Both the position numbers and the translations under genes were made by a program. Below the pieces are notes generated by a model. The model did not search any database and was not told the DNA's origin. It saw nothing but the letters and a program-made list of their open reading frames with translations. From positions 806,001-870,000 of the forward strand of contig JAGTXK010000239.1 in NCBI GenBank assembly GCA_019096195.1: 64,000 nt of DNA, in the 5' to 3' direction. The stretch comes from Boletus sp. NGJ. Taxonomy: Eukaryota > Basidiomycota > Agaricomycetes > Boletales > Boletaceae. How positions within the stretch are numbered: the stretch's first letter is position 1; each line of letters starts with the position of its first letter. This document shows, piece after piece, positions 51,101 through 61,757 of this stretch.

Positions 51101-51440
51101 GAGCTCTTCTGCACAGGTACGTCACGTGCTCTGACAACGCGATCGTGACCCCTGTCTCGTCATTATGCTGCCCCGCCACTGACATGTTATCCACGTTGAT
51201 GGACGATCCCGACAGCTCAAGGACCTCCACGCACGGATCGCTGATCTCGAGGCTACGCTGGAAAACGTCGAAGGGAACAAAAAGGACGTGGAGAAGGAAC
51301 AGGAGGATCTACTTGTGTTGCTCGACGAGATGAGTACGAAGCGGAGGCGGGACAAGGCGCGGATGAGGGAGGCTGGTTTGGAGGTGTCCGAGGACGAGGG
51401 GGAGGACGATGACGATGTGGGAGGTGAGGAGGAGGAATGA
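48178..51440 (+). CDS. USO1: USO1/p115 vesicle-tethering factor, with a possible frameshift
   Basis: Start at 48178 opens M-D-F-L-S-Q-T-Y-I-A-L. The armadillo head follows over many exons (48178-48709, 48779-48966, 49012-49197 and on): Y-F-L-A-N-E-Q-S, S-Q-S-P-D-I-Q-K-V-L-A-F-E-G-A-F-E, F-F-V-P-A-D-G, W-L-W-E-E-P-K-A-V-R-E-F-L. The tail has a coiled coil (S-A-M-L-I-S-S-L-R-D-V) and ends in the acidic run typical of p115. The tail is much shorter than that of yeast Uso1, as is usual in basidiomycetes. It tethers ER-derived COPII vesicles to the Golgi with Rab1/Ypt1. Between F-F-V-P-A-D-G (about 49985) and V-P-E-P-D-D-D-D (about 50014) the reading frame changes by one base with no usable intron. 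Confidence 0.9.
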
Positions 51441-52552
51441 GGGAGGTGGGATGTGAGAGCGTGTGGGTGGAGCAGTCGAGGTGCGTATGGGGTAGGTCCT
51501 CTGATAGATGCTGTGAAACCATTTCTTGTCGCAGAGATTGTAGTCATTACATGCAAACGGGACGCCTCGAACACATGTCTGATTGCACGAAACTGAGTGA
51601 AGATGGATGACCGCAACTATCGCGCTGATATGGACTTGTTCGATGCAGATGAATGTACGTGTCGGTCCAGGCGTGTGTCACGTGCTACATAGTCACCACT
51701 AGTAGTACTTCGCGGGTGGGAACAAGGACACTTGCAATACCTTTGTGCGCAAGAAGCAGTACTGACTAGAACTTCAATGAAGAACCGCCGCTAAGGATGC
51801 AGCAGGTGTCCGATCGCTATGTATACGCCACGACGTCGTCGCGGCGAACCAAATCAAGCTTCGCTGCCTCTTGGTCTGGTTCTCGAGAAAACGGACATCG
51901 CAAACGGCTTTCGAGACGTTCGATGCGACGACCTCAGTGACCGGCGAGAGCATATATCGCTATGACTGCATCGATATACAGGTTACATTCACGAGATGGG
52001 CCAGTACCGCGTTGTATCTTGAAGAGATTGTATCGGTGTCAATGGATACGTATCACTCCCGTGTTTATCAACAGCAGCTCCGTTATTGGGACCGTCACGA
52101 CATCCACTGCCACCCTGGCTCTCTGCTCCTAGTACTCGCTGAAGGCCTGACGCCGCGCCGCCGCACTGGGAAATGTGGAGATAAGATGAATACCGCGCGC
52201 CGCTGTACGATAGCGGTCCATGGCCTAGTAGGTGTATTCACCTGGACCGTCGCGGCCGCGGCGCGTACTGCTCTTCCCGGTGCCGCCCCGACCCTTCTCA
52301 GCTCCTACCGGCCCTAACCCCCTGAAGCTAAAGGCCTGGCTGGGAAATGGACACCGACGTGGGAGCGCGCTCAATACCGACAACAGCATGGATCACAGAT
52401 CCAAGTGCAGCGGGGTTTGAAAAGTGAATGCGAACCGGCGTTGGAGCCCTTCCGACAACCGTGCGCGACGGTCTGCTCTACTTGTGATCGGAATCCTTTT
52501 GTCAACCGAGTTCGGACAAACCGTCTGTCCCGACCGCTCCCGTGTTTGGGTT
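51441..52552. other. Region without a recognisable gene
   Basis: A plus frame at 51871-52317 has no family resemblance or splice partners. The remainder is the 3' flank of USO1. Confidence 0.45.
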
Positions 52553-53275
52553 AGACCGTTTTTTGGGTACGGGGACCTAAGGTATGCCAATCAGAAGCGG
52601 CTGCGATCCACGAGACGTAACCTCCCCGTACGCGTAGACCCGTTCATTTCAGCTGCTCCACAGATGTCGGATAGATAGCGCTCACCTGACTTGGATGAAT
52701 CACACCACCCTTAAATTCACTGACACATCAAAGCTACTGACCATTCAAAGTGCTGTTCCTATCGATTAGAATCGTTCAGACGCGGTCAGTGCTTTGTCTC
52801 GAACGTATTCATTTACTTGTGTTGATTTTTGCAGTAGTTTGGTTAGGCCGTTTTTTTTTTTTGGGACCTTGAGGTATGTTAATCATAATTTAAAGGGGTG
52901 CGATTCTCGGGCCGTAACCTCCCCGTACGGCATAGACCCGTTCAGTTCAGCTGCTCCACAGACGAGTCGGATAGATAGTGTTCGCCTGGGGGTGCTAACT
53001 TGGATGAGTTACACTTTCCTTAAAATCAATGACACCTCAAACTCATTAACCATTCGAAGTGCTGGGTACGGGGACCTTGAGGTGTACCAATCAGAAGGTT
53101 GCGATCCACGAGACGTAACCTTCACAGCGTAGACCCGTTCATTTCAGCTGCTCGACAGATGTCGGATAGATAGTCTTAACGTTACCAGTGCTGTTCCCAT
53201 CAGTCAGAATCGTCCAGACGCGGTCAGTGCTTTTGCTCCAAACCAGATTTACTTATTTTGGTTTTCGCAGTAGAG
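52553..53275. repeat. Degenerate three-copy tandem repeat with CCAAT motif
   Basis: Core copies at about 52553-52700, 52846-53010 and 53065-53190 share 'ggggacct-aggt-tgccaatcagaag', 'gcgatccacgagacgtaacct', 'gtagacccgttcatttcagctgctc-acagatg' and 'tcggatagatag'. A second module ('agaatcgt-cagacgcggtcagtgctt') recurs at 52765 and 53205. Copy 2 is the most diverged and lacks the CCAAT word. Confidence 0.8.
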
Positions 53276-53298
53276 TACCCACGAAAAAAAAAATACTG

Positions 53299-55220
53299 AA
53301 TCAACGATCCAAGCTCGCTCGAACCATGGCGCTAGTATAACTAATCTCAAAGGACAGATATCAAAGGTACAGAGTCTCCGCGAAAGCAAATATAAAATAA
53401 GTATATACAGAGCGTTGATCCACATCCGCGGCGACTGCAAAGGTTTCCATGCTAGAAAATAAAATAAAATAAAAGAAGGACCATAGATGGACGACGTCCG
53501 TGCGCAGTGTTCACGAATCACACCGCCTGCCCGATGGGGACCTGCGTCCACGCATCCCACCACGCCATCCGCTGGCTCTCATCCCCGAATCCTTCCAACA
53601 ACTGGATCACGCGCCATACATCTCCCCAATCACTCCCGAGCCCAAGACTGACGCGCACCACACCCAACTCCCGCCCGAGGTCCGACTCGAGATCCCTGAG
53701 CGTCGCACCGTCGCACAGGCCATCCATGACGTTTTCAATCCCGAGGAGCGCCGAGGCACCTCCGGGATTGCACATGCAGCCCGTGCGCAATGAGATGTTG
53801 TGCATCGTGGCGACGTGTTCAATAAACGTGTTCGGGAGCATGTCGCCTCTCGGCTGTTGACAGGTGGGTATGACATGCATGATCGTGTTTCAGAATCTTA
53901 CTCACGGAGAGGATCACGAAAGAGACAGTCGACCCGGTGTCAGACTGTTCGCCAACCGATTTTAGACGCCGCGAGGGCAGCTTCGAGAGGATCTTGACCA
54001 CAGGCATCCCGTTTGTGTCGTGGCGCAGCACAGCCATACACGATGTGAGGAAATGCATCAAACACGATAAGCGGAGCGGAAGGAATGGGAGGTAAGCAGA
54101 GAGAAATCGGAGGCCGTCAGTGACCGCCGATAGGGTTAGGTAGTTGACTGTTCCATCCTGCGCATACGCTCAGCTGATTCAAGGTACATGGCTTCAGGGA
54201 AAGTTGATACCTCAAACTGTTCATGCAGCTTCACCGCCCTCGTAACCAGCGTCCCCGGAACCTGGACAACATCCACTGTGCCGCCAGCAAACCATGGCCG
54301 CTTCAACATAGCCAGAAAGCTCTCTTTGACGATCAGCGCTCCGACACCAGTAGGATATCCGAACATTTTGTAAAAACTGACAGCCATTGCATCGACAGGG
54401 GTTTCAGTCAGCGAGATCACAGAGGTAGGTGCCAAGGCAGCCGCATCCAGTAGAGTGTAGTATCCGAGAGACGATGCGTAGCGGAGGATTGAGAGCGGAT
54501 TTTTGGAGTTGGAAATATTTGACTGGCCGGTGAGTGCGAAGAGTGAGAGTGTGGACGAAGAATTCGGACGGCTGCTTCGAAGGACATCCTATAGGCGACT
54601 AGGTTCAGTGAGGGAACGGTGCGCATATACGCAGGCGAGATGGCGCGACGGATCTATCTTACCTTTGCAATCGACGGTTCAAAGCCTCCGGTAGGTGTTG
54701 AAGGGATATAATGTACCTTGGCACCTCCTCGCACTGCGAATTCGCGAATCCCATGCACGCTGTTGTGGGAATCGGTTCCGAGAACAAAAGAACCATCCTC
54801 TCGAAATGGAAATGCCTCTCCGATAAGTTTAAGCGCTCCCGTCGCGTTTGCGGTAAAGATGACAGTGTAACCCCTTGGCGCTTGAAAGGATGACAGCACC
54901 ATGTCCCTGGCTTCGTCTGCGCATGCCGAGGACAGTCTCGAACTACAGTGGGACCAAATGAGAACGCATAGACTGGGAGATATCGATGGGCGGGAGAGAG
55001 GGGGAGATGGTATAGAGATACGAGGGGTGGAGAAAAGATGCACGGGCAGGGGCCGCCATCATAGCGGCATTAATATTTCTCGCAAAGGCTTTCGTTTGAG
55101 GGGTGAGATCTTAGAGCGGTGCGAGAGATGGGAATGAGGGGACTGATGACATTTCTCTGGCGTCGATCGTCCCAGGCAGATATGCAGGAGTGTTTGTTGC
55201 CCATGTGCGGGGCAGGAAAG
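53299..55220 (-). repeat. Left arm of a large inverted repeat
   Basis: Reverse complement of about 61758-64000. From 53299 to about 54942 the match is nearly perfect and free of indels; from there to about 55220 similarity drops and small indels appear. One block present in the right arm (about 62057-62323) is missing here. Confidence 0.95.
53518..55059 (-). CDS. Exon-deleted copy of the MOCOS-like class V aminotransferase
   Basis: Predicted exons: 55059-55022, then from 54942 down to 53518 the same four exons as the right-arm gene with identical spacing (1425 nt in both). Exon 2 of the right-arm copy (248 nt, residues 17-99) is absent; its flanking introns are fused into one of 79 nt (54943-55021, donor gtatct, acceptor ctgtag). 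A separate 10-nt loss in exon 1 moves the donor phase so that exon 1 still joins exon 3 in frame. The result is an open 427-aa frame that keeps the PLP-lysine block S-F-Y-K-M-F-G and the R-T-G-C-M-C-N-P-G cysteine loop. It lacks the N-terminal Y-M-G-G-A and G-N-T-H-S-V-S-N blocks. Probably inactive as an enzyme, though still translatable; it may equally be a pseudogene. Confidence 0.75.
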
Positions 55221-55620
55221 ACGGAGACAATCAACAATTAATGAGTGGCAAGTCGAAATATCACGTCGTATGCAGGGCGGTGCACGAGCTTGAATCCAAC
55301 ACTCCCCTTCAAGCTGTGCGTAGCCCAAGTTCGCTGGCGAAATGCTTGACTTTCGGCGATGGAAGTGCTTTTGTAAACACGTCCGCGAGCATATCGTCGG
55401 TGGGGCAAAAAATCAGGTGCATCTTCCCTTCGTCGATTACCCAACGAATGAAGTGGAAATGAATGTCGATGTGTTTCGTACGCGCGTGATATTGGTGATC
55501 GACCCAGTGAGAACTTGCCATGTTCAGGTGTGCCCGGGCATGAGGACACATGTTTTTGTGCCTGCTCCATACGTTGTCATGAGTAGGCAGATCTTACGAA
55601 CAGAATCATAATGTTTTCCA
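55215..55620 (-). mobile_element. Ty1/copia LTR-retrotransposon fossil, 3' end only
   Basis: On the minus strand the end of the RNase H domain is recognisable (R-T-K-H-I-D-I-H-F-H-F-I-R and D-M-L-A-D-V-F-T-K-A-L-P), followed by a purine-rich tract and a TGTTGGATTC start typical of a copia 3' LTR. Broken: only the last few hundred bases survive, and the LTR runs directly into the left arm of the inverted repeat. Age is hard to judge from so short a piece. Confidence 0.8.
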
Positions 55621-55787
55621 TGCTATGACATGACTGAGCCTGTTCTGAGATGCAAATGACATGATATGGCATAAATGAGCAGGTCACGACATATCTTTAT
55701 TACGGACTTGCTGAATAGAAATTGAACAGTATGATTGAGTATTAGTATTTGCCATTCATGCGCAGCCATATACAGGACCGACAGTAT

Positions 55788-56927
55788 CTAGTATGGTAGC
55801 GGCGCAGATAATCCATTGAAGAGACCCGTGCTCAAGGGCGGCAATTTGAACGGAGGTAGCGTAAACGTACCAGCGACAAGCGGGGGATGCAAGATCTCCC
55901 ACAAATCGCCGCTACAATCACCAAAGTGATCACAACACATCGGCGTCGGCGTTTCAGGTGCATCCTTGATAAGACTCGAATAGGCCGAGGGGAAAGAGGG
56001 GAGTCGGAAGGTGAGGTTGTAGTCTGGGGGATGCGCAGAGCCGTGTGGCTGCGTCGTGAAGGGATCGTCAGGTGTCGTTTTTCGTTCGGATTTAGTAGTA
56101 GACAGAACGTTAGCAGGATGATTGATGTTGTTAGATGGGCCAAACGGTGTTCTCGACGGCGGCCGTTGGGTTGAGAGAGGTAAAGGTTTTGCGTGCTTGG
56201 CGTCAACGGACGTGACGAGGATCATTGGAACGACGTTTTGGTCGTGAGGCCAAAGCTTTGGTTTTTGTGCATCCCTGTCTGAGAGTACGCGACGTGAAGA
56301 CGTCTCCGGGTGGACGGTTCGTTGCGGAGACACGTTTGGGCTTTTCAGGCACACACCCATGGCGATGTCACGTGATGAGCTCTCTGTGAGGAGTGCAGCG
56401 TGATCCGGACTCGCATCTCCTAAACTCAGTCGGCGCAAGTGTTGTTCCAATCGTTCGACCAGATAGTCTTTCGTTGACGCCGAGCGTAGCTGGAACACGG
56501 AGGGAGATGTAGGGAATGCTGGTGCGGGATTTGGTGAGAAATGCCGTCCGTCAGGGGGAGTGCCTTTGAGACCAGAGCTTGAGGCCTTGCTCATTCCGGA
56601 TGAGCAATCTTCCTCCAGGACGCTTGCAGCATCGGAATGGTAGCATGAAGCATGAAGAGACGGTGACGTGCAAGGGTGAGGTGGGGGGGATTGTGCAGGT
56701 GAGGAGTCGTGGTCAGCAAAGGGCAGAGGCAAGCTGCGTGAGTGAGTCAAAGAAGATCGATGAGAAACGTCTCTGCGTAATCTCCGGCGTCGCAAGGACT
56801 TGAATATATCCGTCAGTTTCACATGTGTGGCATCACGAAAACGATGACGGCCGGTAACCTTGCCCTCATGATAGTCGCCAGGCATGTCTTTGGTTTTTCT
56901 AAAGTGAAAGGAAGACGAATGGGGCAT
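55788..56927 (-). CDS. Single-exon unknown protein, Ser/Pro-rich
   Basis: A 379-codon frame from ATG 56927, unusual here for having no intron. The protein is Ser/Pro/His-rich and probably disordered. One possible structured part is near residues 155-175 (S-T-K-D-Y-L-V-E-R-L-E-Q-H-L-R-R-L). The end has C-C-D-H-F-G-D-C-S-G-D-L-W-E, a small Cys/His cluster. No domain is recognised. Long uninterrupted length in a GC-moderate region favours a real gene. It lies inside the 6.5-kb spacer of the inverted repeat. Confidence 0.6.
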   Translation of the reverse strand: MPHSSSFHFRKTKDMPGDYHEGKVTGRHRFRDATHVKLTDIFKSLRRRRLRRDVSHRSSLTHSRSLPLPFADHDSSPAQSPPPHPCTSPSLHASCYHSDAASVLEEDCSSGMSKASSSGLKGTPPDGRHFSPNPAPAFPTSPSVFQLRSASTKDYLVERLEQHLRRLSLGDASPDHAALLTESSSRDIAMGVCLKSPNVSPQRTVHPETSSRRVLSDRDAQKPKLWPHDQNVVPMILVTSVDAKHAKPLPLSTQRPPSRTPFGPSNNINHPANVLSTTKSERKTTPDDPFTTQPHGSAHPPDYNLTFRLPSFPSAYSSLIKDAPETPTPMCCDHFGDCSGDLWEILHPPLVAGTFTLPPFKLPPLSTGLFNGLSAPLPY

Positions 56928-57973
56928 GTCTGAGCAGGGAGAAGTTCTGAAAGAGTGGCGGGGGAAACCAGTTCAATTTGTGATCTATTAGTATATCCAC
57001 AATTCTAAACCAGACCGCAGCCAAACACTTGTAGATGAAATTACACATCTGTCCATGTGACAGTGTAAAGGGCGTGGCTAGCTCATAATACTGGACGGCG
57101 CTGATATTCACTATATGTGATCTGCTATGTTCCTAATATGGCAATTGTGTGGGTGTAGTGGCTGCTTCTGACCACTTCTCGTTACCCCTCAACGTGTCCG
57201 TCCGCTCTGTCGTCCCAGTTGGAACACAAAACCAATCACCGAGTCAACGGCGGGTGGTGGCAGCTGAGGGTGGTCCCCATGTCAAGACGAATGGTGCCCT
57301 TTCCTCACTTGGACTTCCGAACCCCCCTTTCTATCCCCTACGACCTGGATTCCCTTGGCGATGATGGCTAGCCACTTGGAGGTCACCGCGTAGAGGTTCA
57401 GAGCTACACCCACGTGTGGTGGATGCATGACATGTTGCCGTTCACACAGGGCAGGTCGTACTTGGCAGAACACTGTCGACGTCCCGACTTGAGGACGTGG
57501 CACTGCACTTTCGATCGGTGATGAAAACGTCCCGTGAAAGCTCTGTCCAACGCGCTGGCGACGACACAGGTCGATTTGGTAGCACCCAATCTCAGAAAGC
57601 CCCGCACGGTTATCCTCGTGATGAGGAGATGGAACATGAGACGGGTCAAAAGGTTAGACCGGGGAGAATAGCGGCGTGGTTCGCCAGCTGGCCACAGGCA
57701 CGCACCACCTCCATGTTATGAATGATATGTTCACGATCGCGGAAGGACATGACATGTGCATGAGGGTTCCTCCGGGACACGGGACCAATATATATTCCTG
57801 CACTCGGCTTAGGCGTTTCAGCGCATGTCTTTCCAATATCAACGTCAACTTGTCACGTCACAAAAAGCACCTCAAAGAATGTCAACTATTGACACAAGCA
57901 ACAAACGCCGGAGCAGGATCGAAACGGAACCTCCAGTTCGAAACCTTCCTTTCCGCCAGCGTCAAAACCCCAT
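56928..57973. other. Region without a recognisable gene
   Basis: Short frames on both strands, none with a family match. It contains the promoter of the minus-strand gene ending at 55788 and the 3' flank of the pseudouridine synthase gene. Confidence 0.45.
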
Positions 57974-60458
57974 TCACCGCCCCCACTCCCACCCCTCCTT
58001 GGCCCACTCTGGCATCTCCGTCTCAAACCGCCCCAAACTTAACTCATATTTCAGCGCATGCAAAAAGATGTAAAGCCTCTCCGGCTTGGGGTCCGGATGA
58101 AGCGGTAAATAGCATTCAGGGCAATAGAGCGTTCCCGTGGCTGGGTCCGCCTCGGGTCCGGGTGCAACGAGCGATGGGAGGCGGGAGGTGGCTTCGGGCA
58201 ATGTTAGCTGCGTTGCGCCCTCAGGTTCGAGTGGTGCGGGGGAATCGCCTTCGGAGATGAGCTGTGCACGTGCGCTGCTCTCAGATTGTGGCGGCGGCGG
58301 CGTTGGAGGGCGCTCCGCGAGGTTCTTTGTCGAGGCTGTACCTTGTCCAGAGTCCTCGGGGTCGTTCTCCGCGGGCGTCGGTTCCAGGACGCTCCTTCCA
58401 CCCCTCTTCCGTTTGTTCGGTGGCGGCAGCGGCGGTGGCTGCCGAAAGTTTTTTGGTGTCAGCGAGCCCTTGGCTCGAAAGACGACATCTCGCCACCGGC
58501 TCCAATCCTCATCTTCGTCCTAGGATGAGGGAAAGAAAAAAAAAAAGCGAAACGTAAGTGTCCATCCTCTCTCACGGGAATGGATGATGCAGAGCGAGTT
58601 CTGTGCCGTCCCGATATCGGGAGCGAACGAAAAGAACATGTGCACGACAAGCGTAAGACGAACCTTCATATTTCTCAAACGCGTGATGATCTGGACAGCC
58701 TCTGCAGAGAGGGGAACTGGAGAGCCCATGCCGATGTCGTGGCCTGTTTCTCTGGGAAGCAGTTTCTTTTGTTGCGTATACGCTTCGTTGTTTTCGTCCT
58801 TGTTTCCACTTGAGTTCGGTTTGGGGTCTATGCAGGCACCGCCGGTGGCTAATGACTCGGGGCTATCGTCATTCTTGAGGTGTTCGGGTATGGCCGGTGC
58901 GAACCGATCGGAGCTAGGTATGACATCAATACCGTTCTTTCCCAAGTTTGGTCCCTGCGCATAGACCCGAGGAGGTGAGTACATATACGAGTCGCCAAGC
59001 ATGAAAGAGAGGGCCAAGAAGTATGTGATACACTAGTAGAAATGGAATGAAAAAGGGTACACGCGATACAGCGTATTTGCCCGGTCGAATGAGAGTCGAG
59101 ATCGAAAGAGACTTACCCATATTCGCTCTTCCGAGTACACGGGATCATTAGCGATGGGATGTCCGAGGTATTGGAGGTGAACCCTTATTTGATGCGCTTT
59201 AAGGTTTCATGATGTTATGACAGTGTTGATAATACGAGAGGAGCCAATAGAAAGAAGATTTAAGATGAATGACGAGATGTACTCACAGCGACCCGTAAAA
59301 GGACGACCTAAACAGTAAAACAGAACATTGGATATAATTGATGGTGGGAATGCAAGCGGCACATACAGCGGAGGACACTCGTATCGGTATTAGCGTCATA
59401 GTGGAGCTTATTAAAAATCGTCTTGGCTAGCTGGCAGGGCATTAGCGGGAGTGAAAACGGGAGTGGTAGAGCGGTAAAAACCGTACCTTCCCCTCCGGAT
59501 GTACGATATTGAGTCCCATCTGTCTATCTACGGTCAACAATGGTTCCTCGCAAACGACCTCTTCCCTGGATAAAACCAGCAAGTCAACATATTATTATGC
59601 ACATTGAGGTCCAGGAACGAGACGCACGCGGGAAACTCCCCTTTACATCTCGCCACATATTCCTTCCTTACAGATCCATTCATGAATTCACTCGTGAGAG
59701 ATCGCGCAAGATTAGCGTTGAGCGGTAATATCATGAGACCAGAAGTGAGTCTATCCAATCTATTGATTGCTATGGGTGGCAGGCTTGCATGTGGGACCGG
59801 CGAGATGATACAGGACACGAGACTCACTGTATACTCTGTCAAAGCCGAATTCGTATCGGAGCAGCTCGACAAGACTGTGTCGGTAATATCTCCCCGATGC
59901 ATGTACAGGCTATCATAGATCCTGTTCGAGAGGCTGGTCGACAAAAATGGAGGGGGATGACATACGATACTACCAGGTTTATCGATCATGAGGAAATCCC
60001 GTTGATCATCATGGAGTATGATCTTGACCGGCGTTGCTGTGACAGGAGGTTCGTGACGATGAACGACGTTCCTTGAATGATATTGACACGAACGCTCCGC
60101 TTTTATTGGGGGCAAAATACTCACTCGATACGGTCGCCGTTCCTGACTACTGTATCCGGTTTTGCGACCTTTCCGTTGATTGTGGTGACACCTGATTCAA
60201 GAGCGTACCTCTATGTAGAAAGGTACATCGATGAAGATCGCACGGATGACAAGAGGGGAACAGCGCACCCACATAATACTCCATGCTGCGATCTCTGAAC
60301 TCTGTTGAGACGATTTCTAATATCTCCCTTCCAAGCCACCGCTCCTTTGCCATTGTCGTGTACGGGTACCAATATGGGGGCATCTTTTTGAGACCGCCAT
60401 TTCGGGTGACGGGGATGACGACTTGGGAGGGCTGGCGTTGACCGAGAGTACCAGACAT
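57974..60458 (-). CDS. RluA-type RNA pseudouridine synthase (PUS9/RIB2-like)
   Basis: ATG 60458 opens exon 1 with [15 protein letters not shown], the fungal PUS9/RIB2 signature, and [15 protein letters not shown] as part of an S4-like element. Later exons give [17 protein letters not shown], then [10 protein letters not shown] with the catalytic Asp, and [19 protein letters not shown]. The C-terminal extension ends with [11 protein letters not shown] and stops at 57974. The enzyme isomerises uridine in tRNA (position 32 in the yeast relatives). At least nine introns were placed with consistent phase. No deaminase domain like that of yeast Rib2 was seen, so it is closer to Pus9 in content. Confidence 0.9.
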
Positions 60459-61757
60459 GGATGCCGTGATGAAACGAGAGATGACGTGTCTGAACTGGTC
60501 GCGTGAGGAGAGCGTTGTCAGTGGCAGTTGCTCGCGCGACTGGAGCTTGAATGTGTGGAGGTTCGCCAGGACGACCTGTCGTTTGGAAAGGACCTGGCAG
60601 CGAACACGAGTGAGTACTAGGAAGGGGATATAGAAATAAATAAAAACCGACATAAAACAAACGACAGGAACGATTGCAGGTATCTTTGATGGGCGTTATT
60701 TTGGAAAGCGGTTTTGAGTGGCTGTGTCATCAACTAAAGGAACCGAATGCAGAGCTATCTAATGAAGATTAGGCTTTATTTCATGTTCAATGCGCCACAT
60801 CAGCAGCGGCTTTTGATGCAATACAGTACTTAGATAACATGCACCAAGGTCATCTTGGCCTTAACTCTTTTTAGTGTACAAAATGAACGCGAGAAACCGC
60901 CCGAAACACTAACAAGTACCGGTGCTGGGAGCATAGCTATGAATGGCACCGCCACACCCGCCGTGGAGGACCTTCCCCGCGTGGGGGAATTGGATGCTTG
61001 TGCAGCCATATCGAATGGCATTTTGGCAAACCTTTGCATCCGTGAATCCCATCGCCGTGGTCCTGGTGGCGAGCCCGTGGAAGCCGTATGCACGATGCTA
61101 TGATCACTGATGTACGTATGGCACACTCCAATCACTGCCGTCACTGTCAGAGCTGCTGTTCGTTGGCCGGAAAGGTGAATCCTGTACACACACTAGACTA
61201 ACCAGGTGTAGTGGAAGAGCCACTCCGACGGCGCGGCGGTGGCAGCAAAATCTCACCGGCCATGTACTTACATATCACCACTGACCTAACCGTATGTCAG
61301 GAGTGCTGTGGCACGTGGGAACGGCGATGAATAAGTGACCATTCATAATTATTCTGCGACGTCTCATCAGCGGTGATTTGGTATACGTGTACTCCCACTA
61401 TTCTACTCTTGGTCAAGCAAATGAAGCATCGTGTGACAAAATAACGACCGAATGATTCCTTTTCGTCCGTTTCGGCAATGTCTATCCATCAGGTACGCGG
61501 ATTTCAGCTGTCCAAGATACCGACCGATGCAGTGGAGAGTCGCCTCCGCACGAATCTGCAGATACATAACAAAAAGACGAAGCTGTCCAACAAAATGTAC
61601 GTGCGAACTGATGCTTATGTCGCAGACCGACTGGTGGGATCTGTGTTCGAGAGGATTGCCCAATAAATGCAATATTACCGTTTGCGCGGCACCGACCTGT
61701 ACTCCAAGACCTATAAACGTATGCCATCCTGGGAGGGCCTACAGCGCACCAGTGTAG
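60459..61757. other. Intergenic stretch up to the right arm
   Basis: No recognisable gene; short frames only. It should contain the pseudouridine-synthase promoter. Confidence 0.5.
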
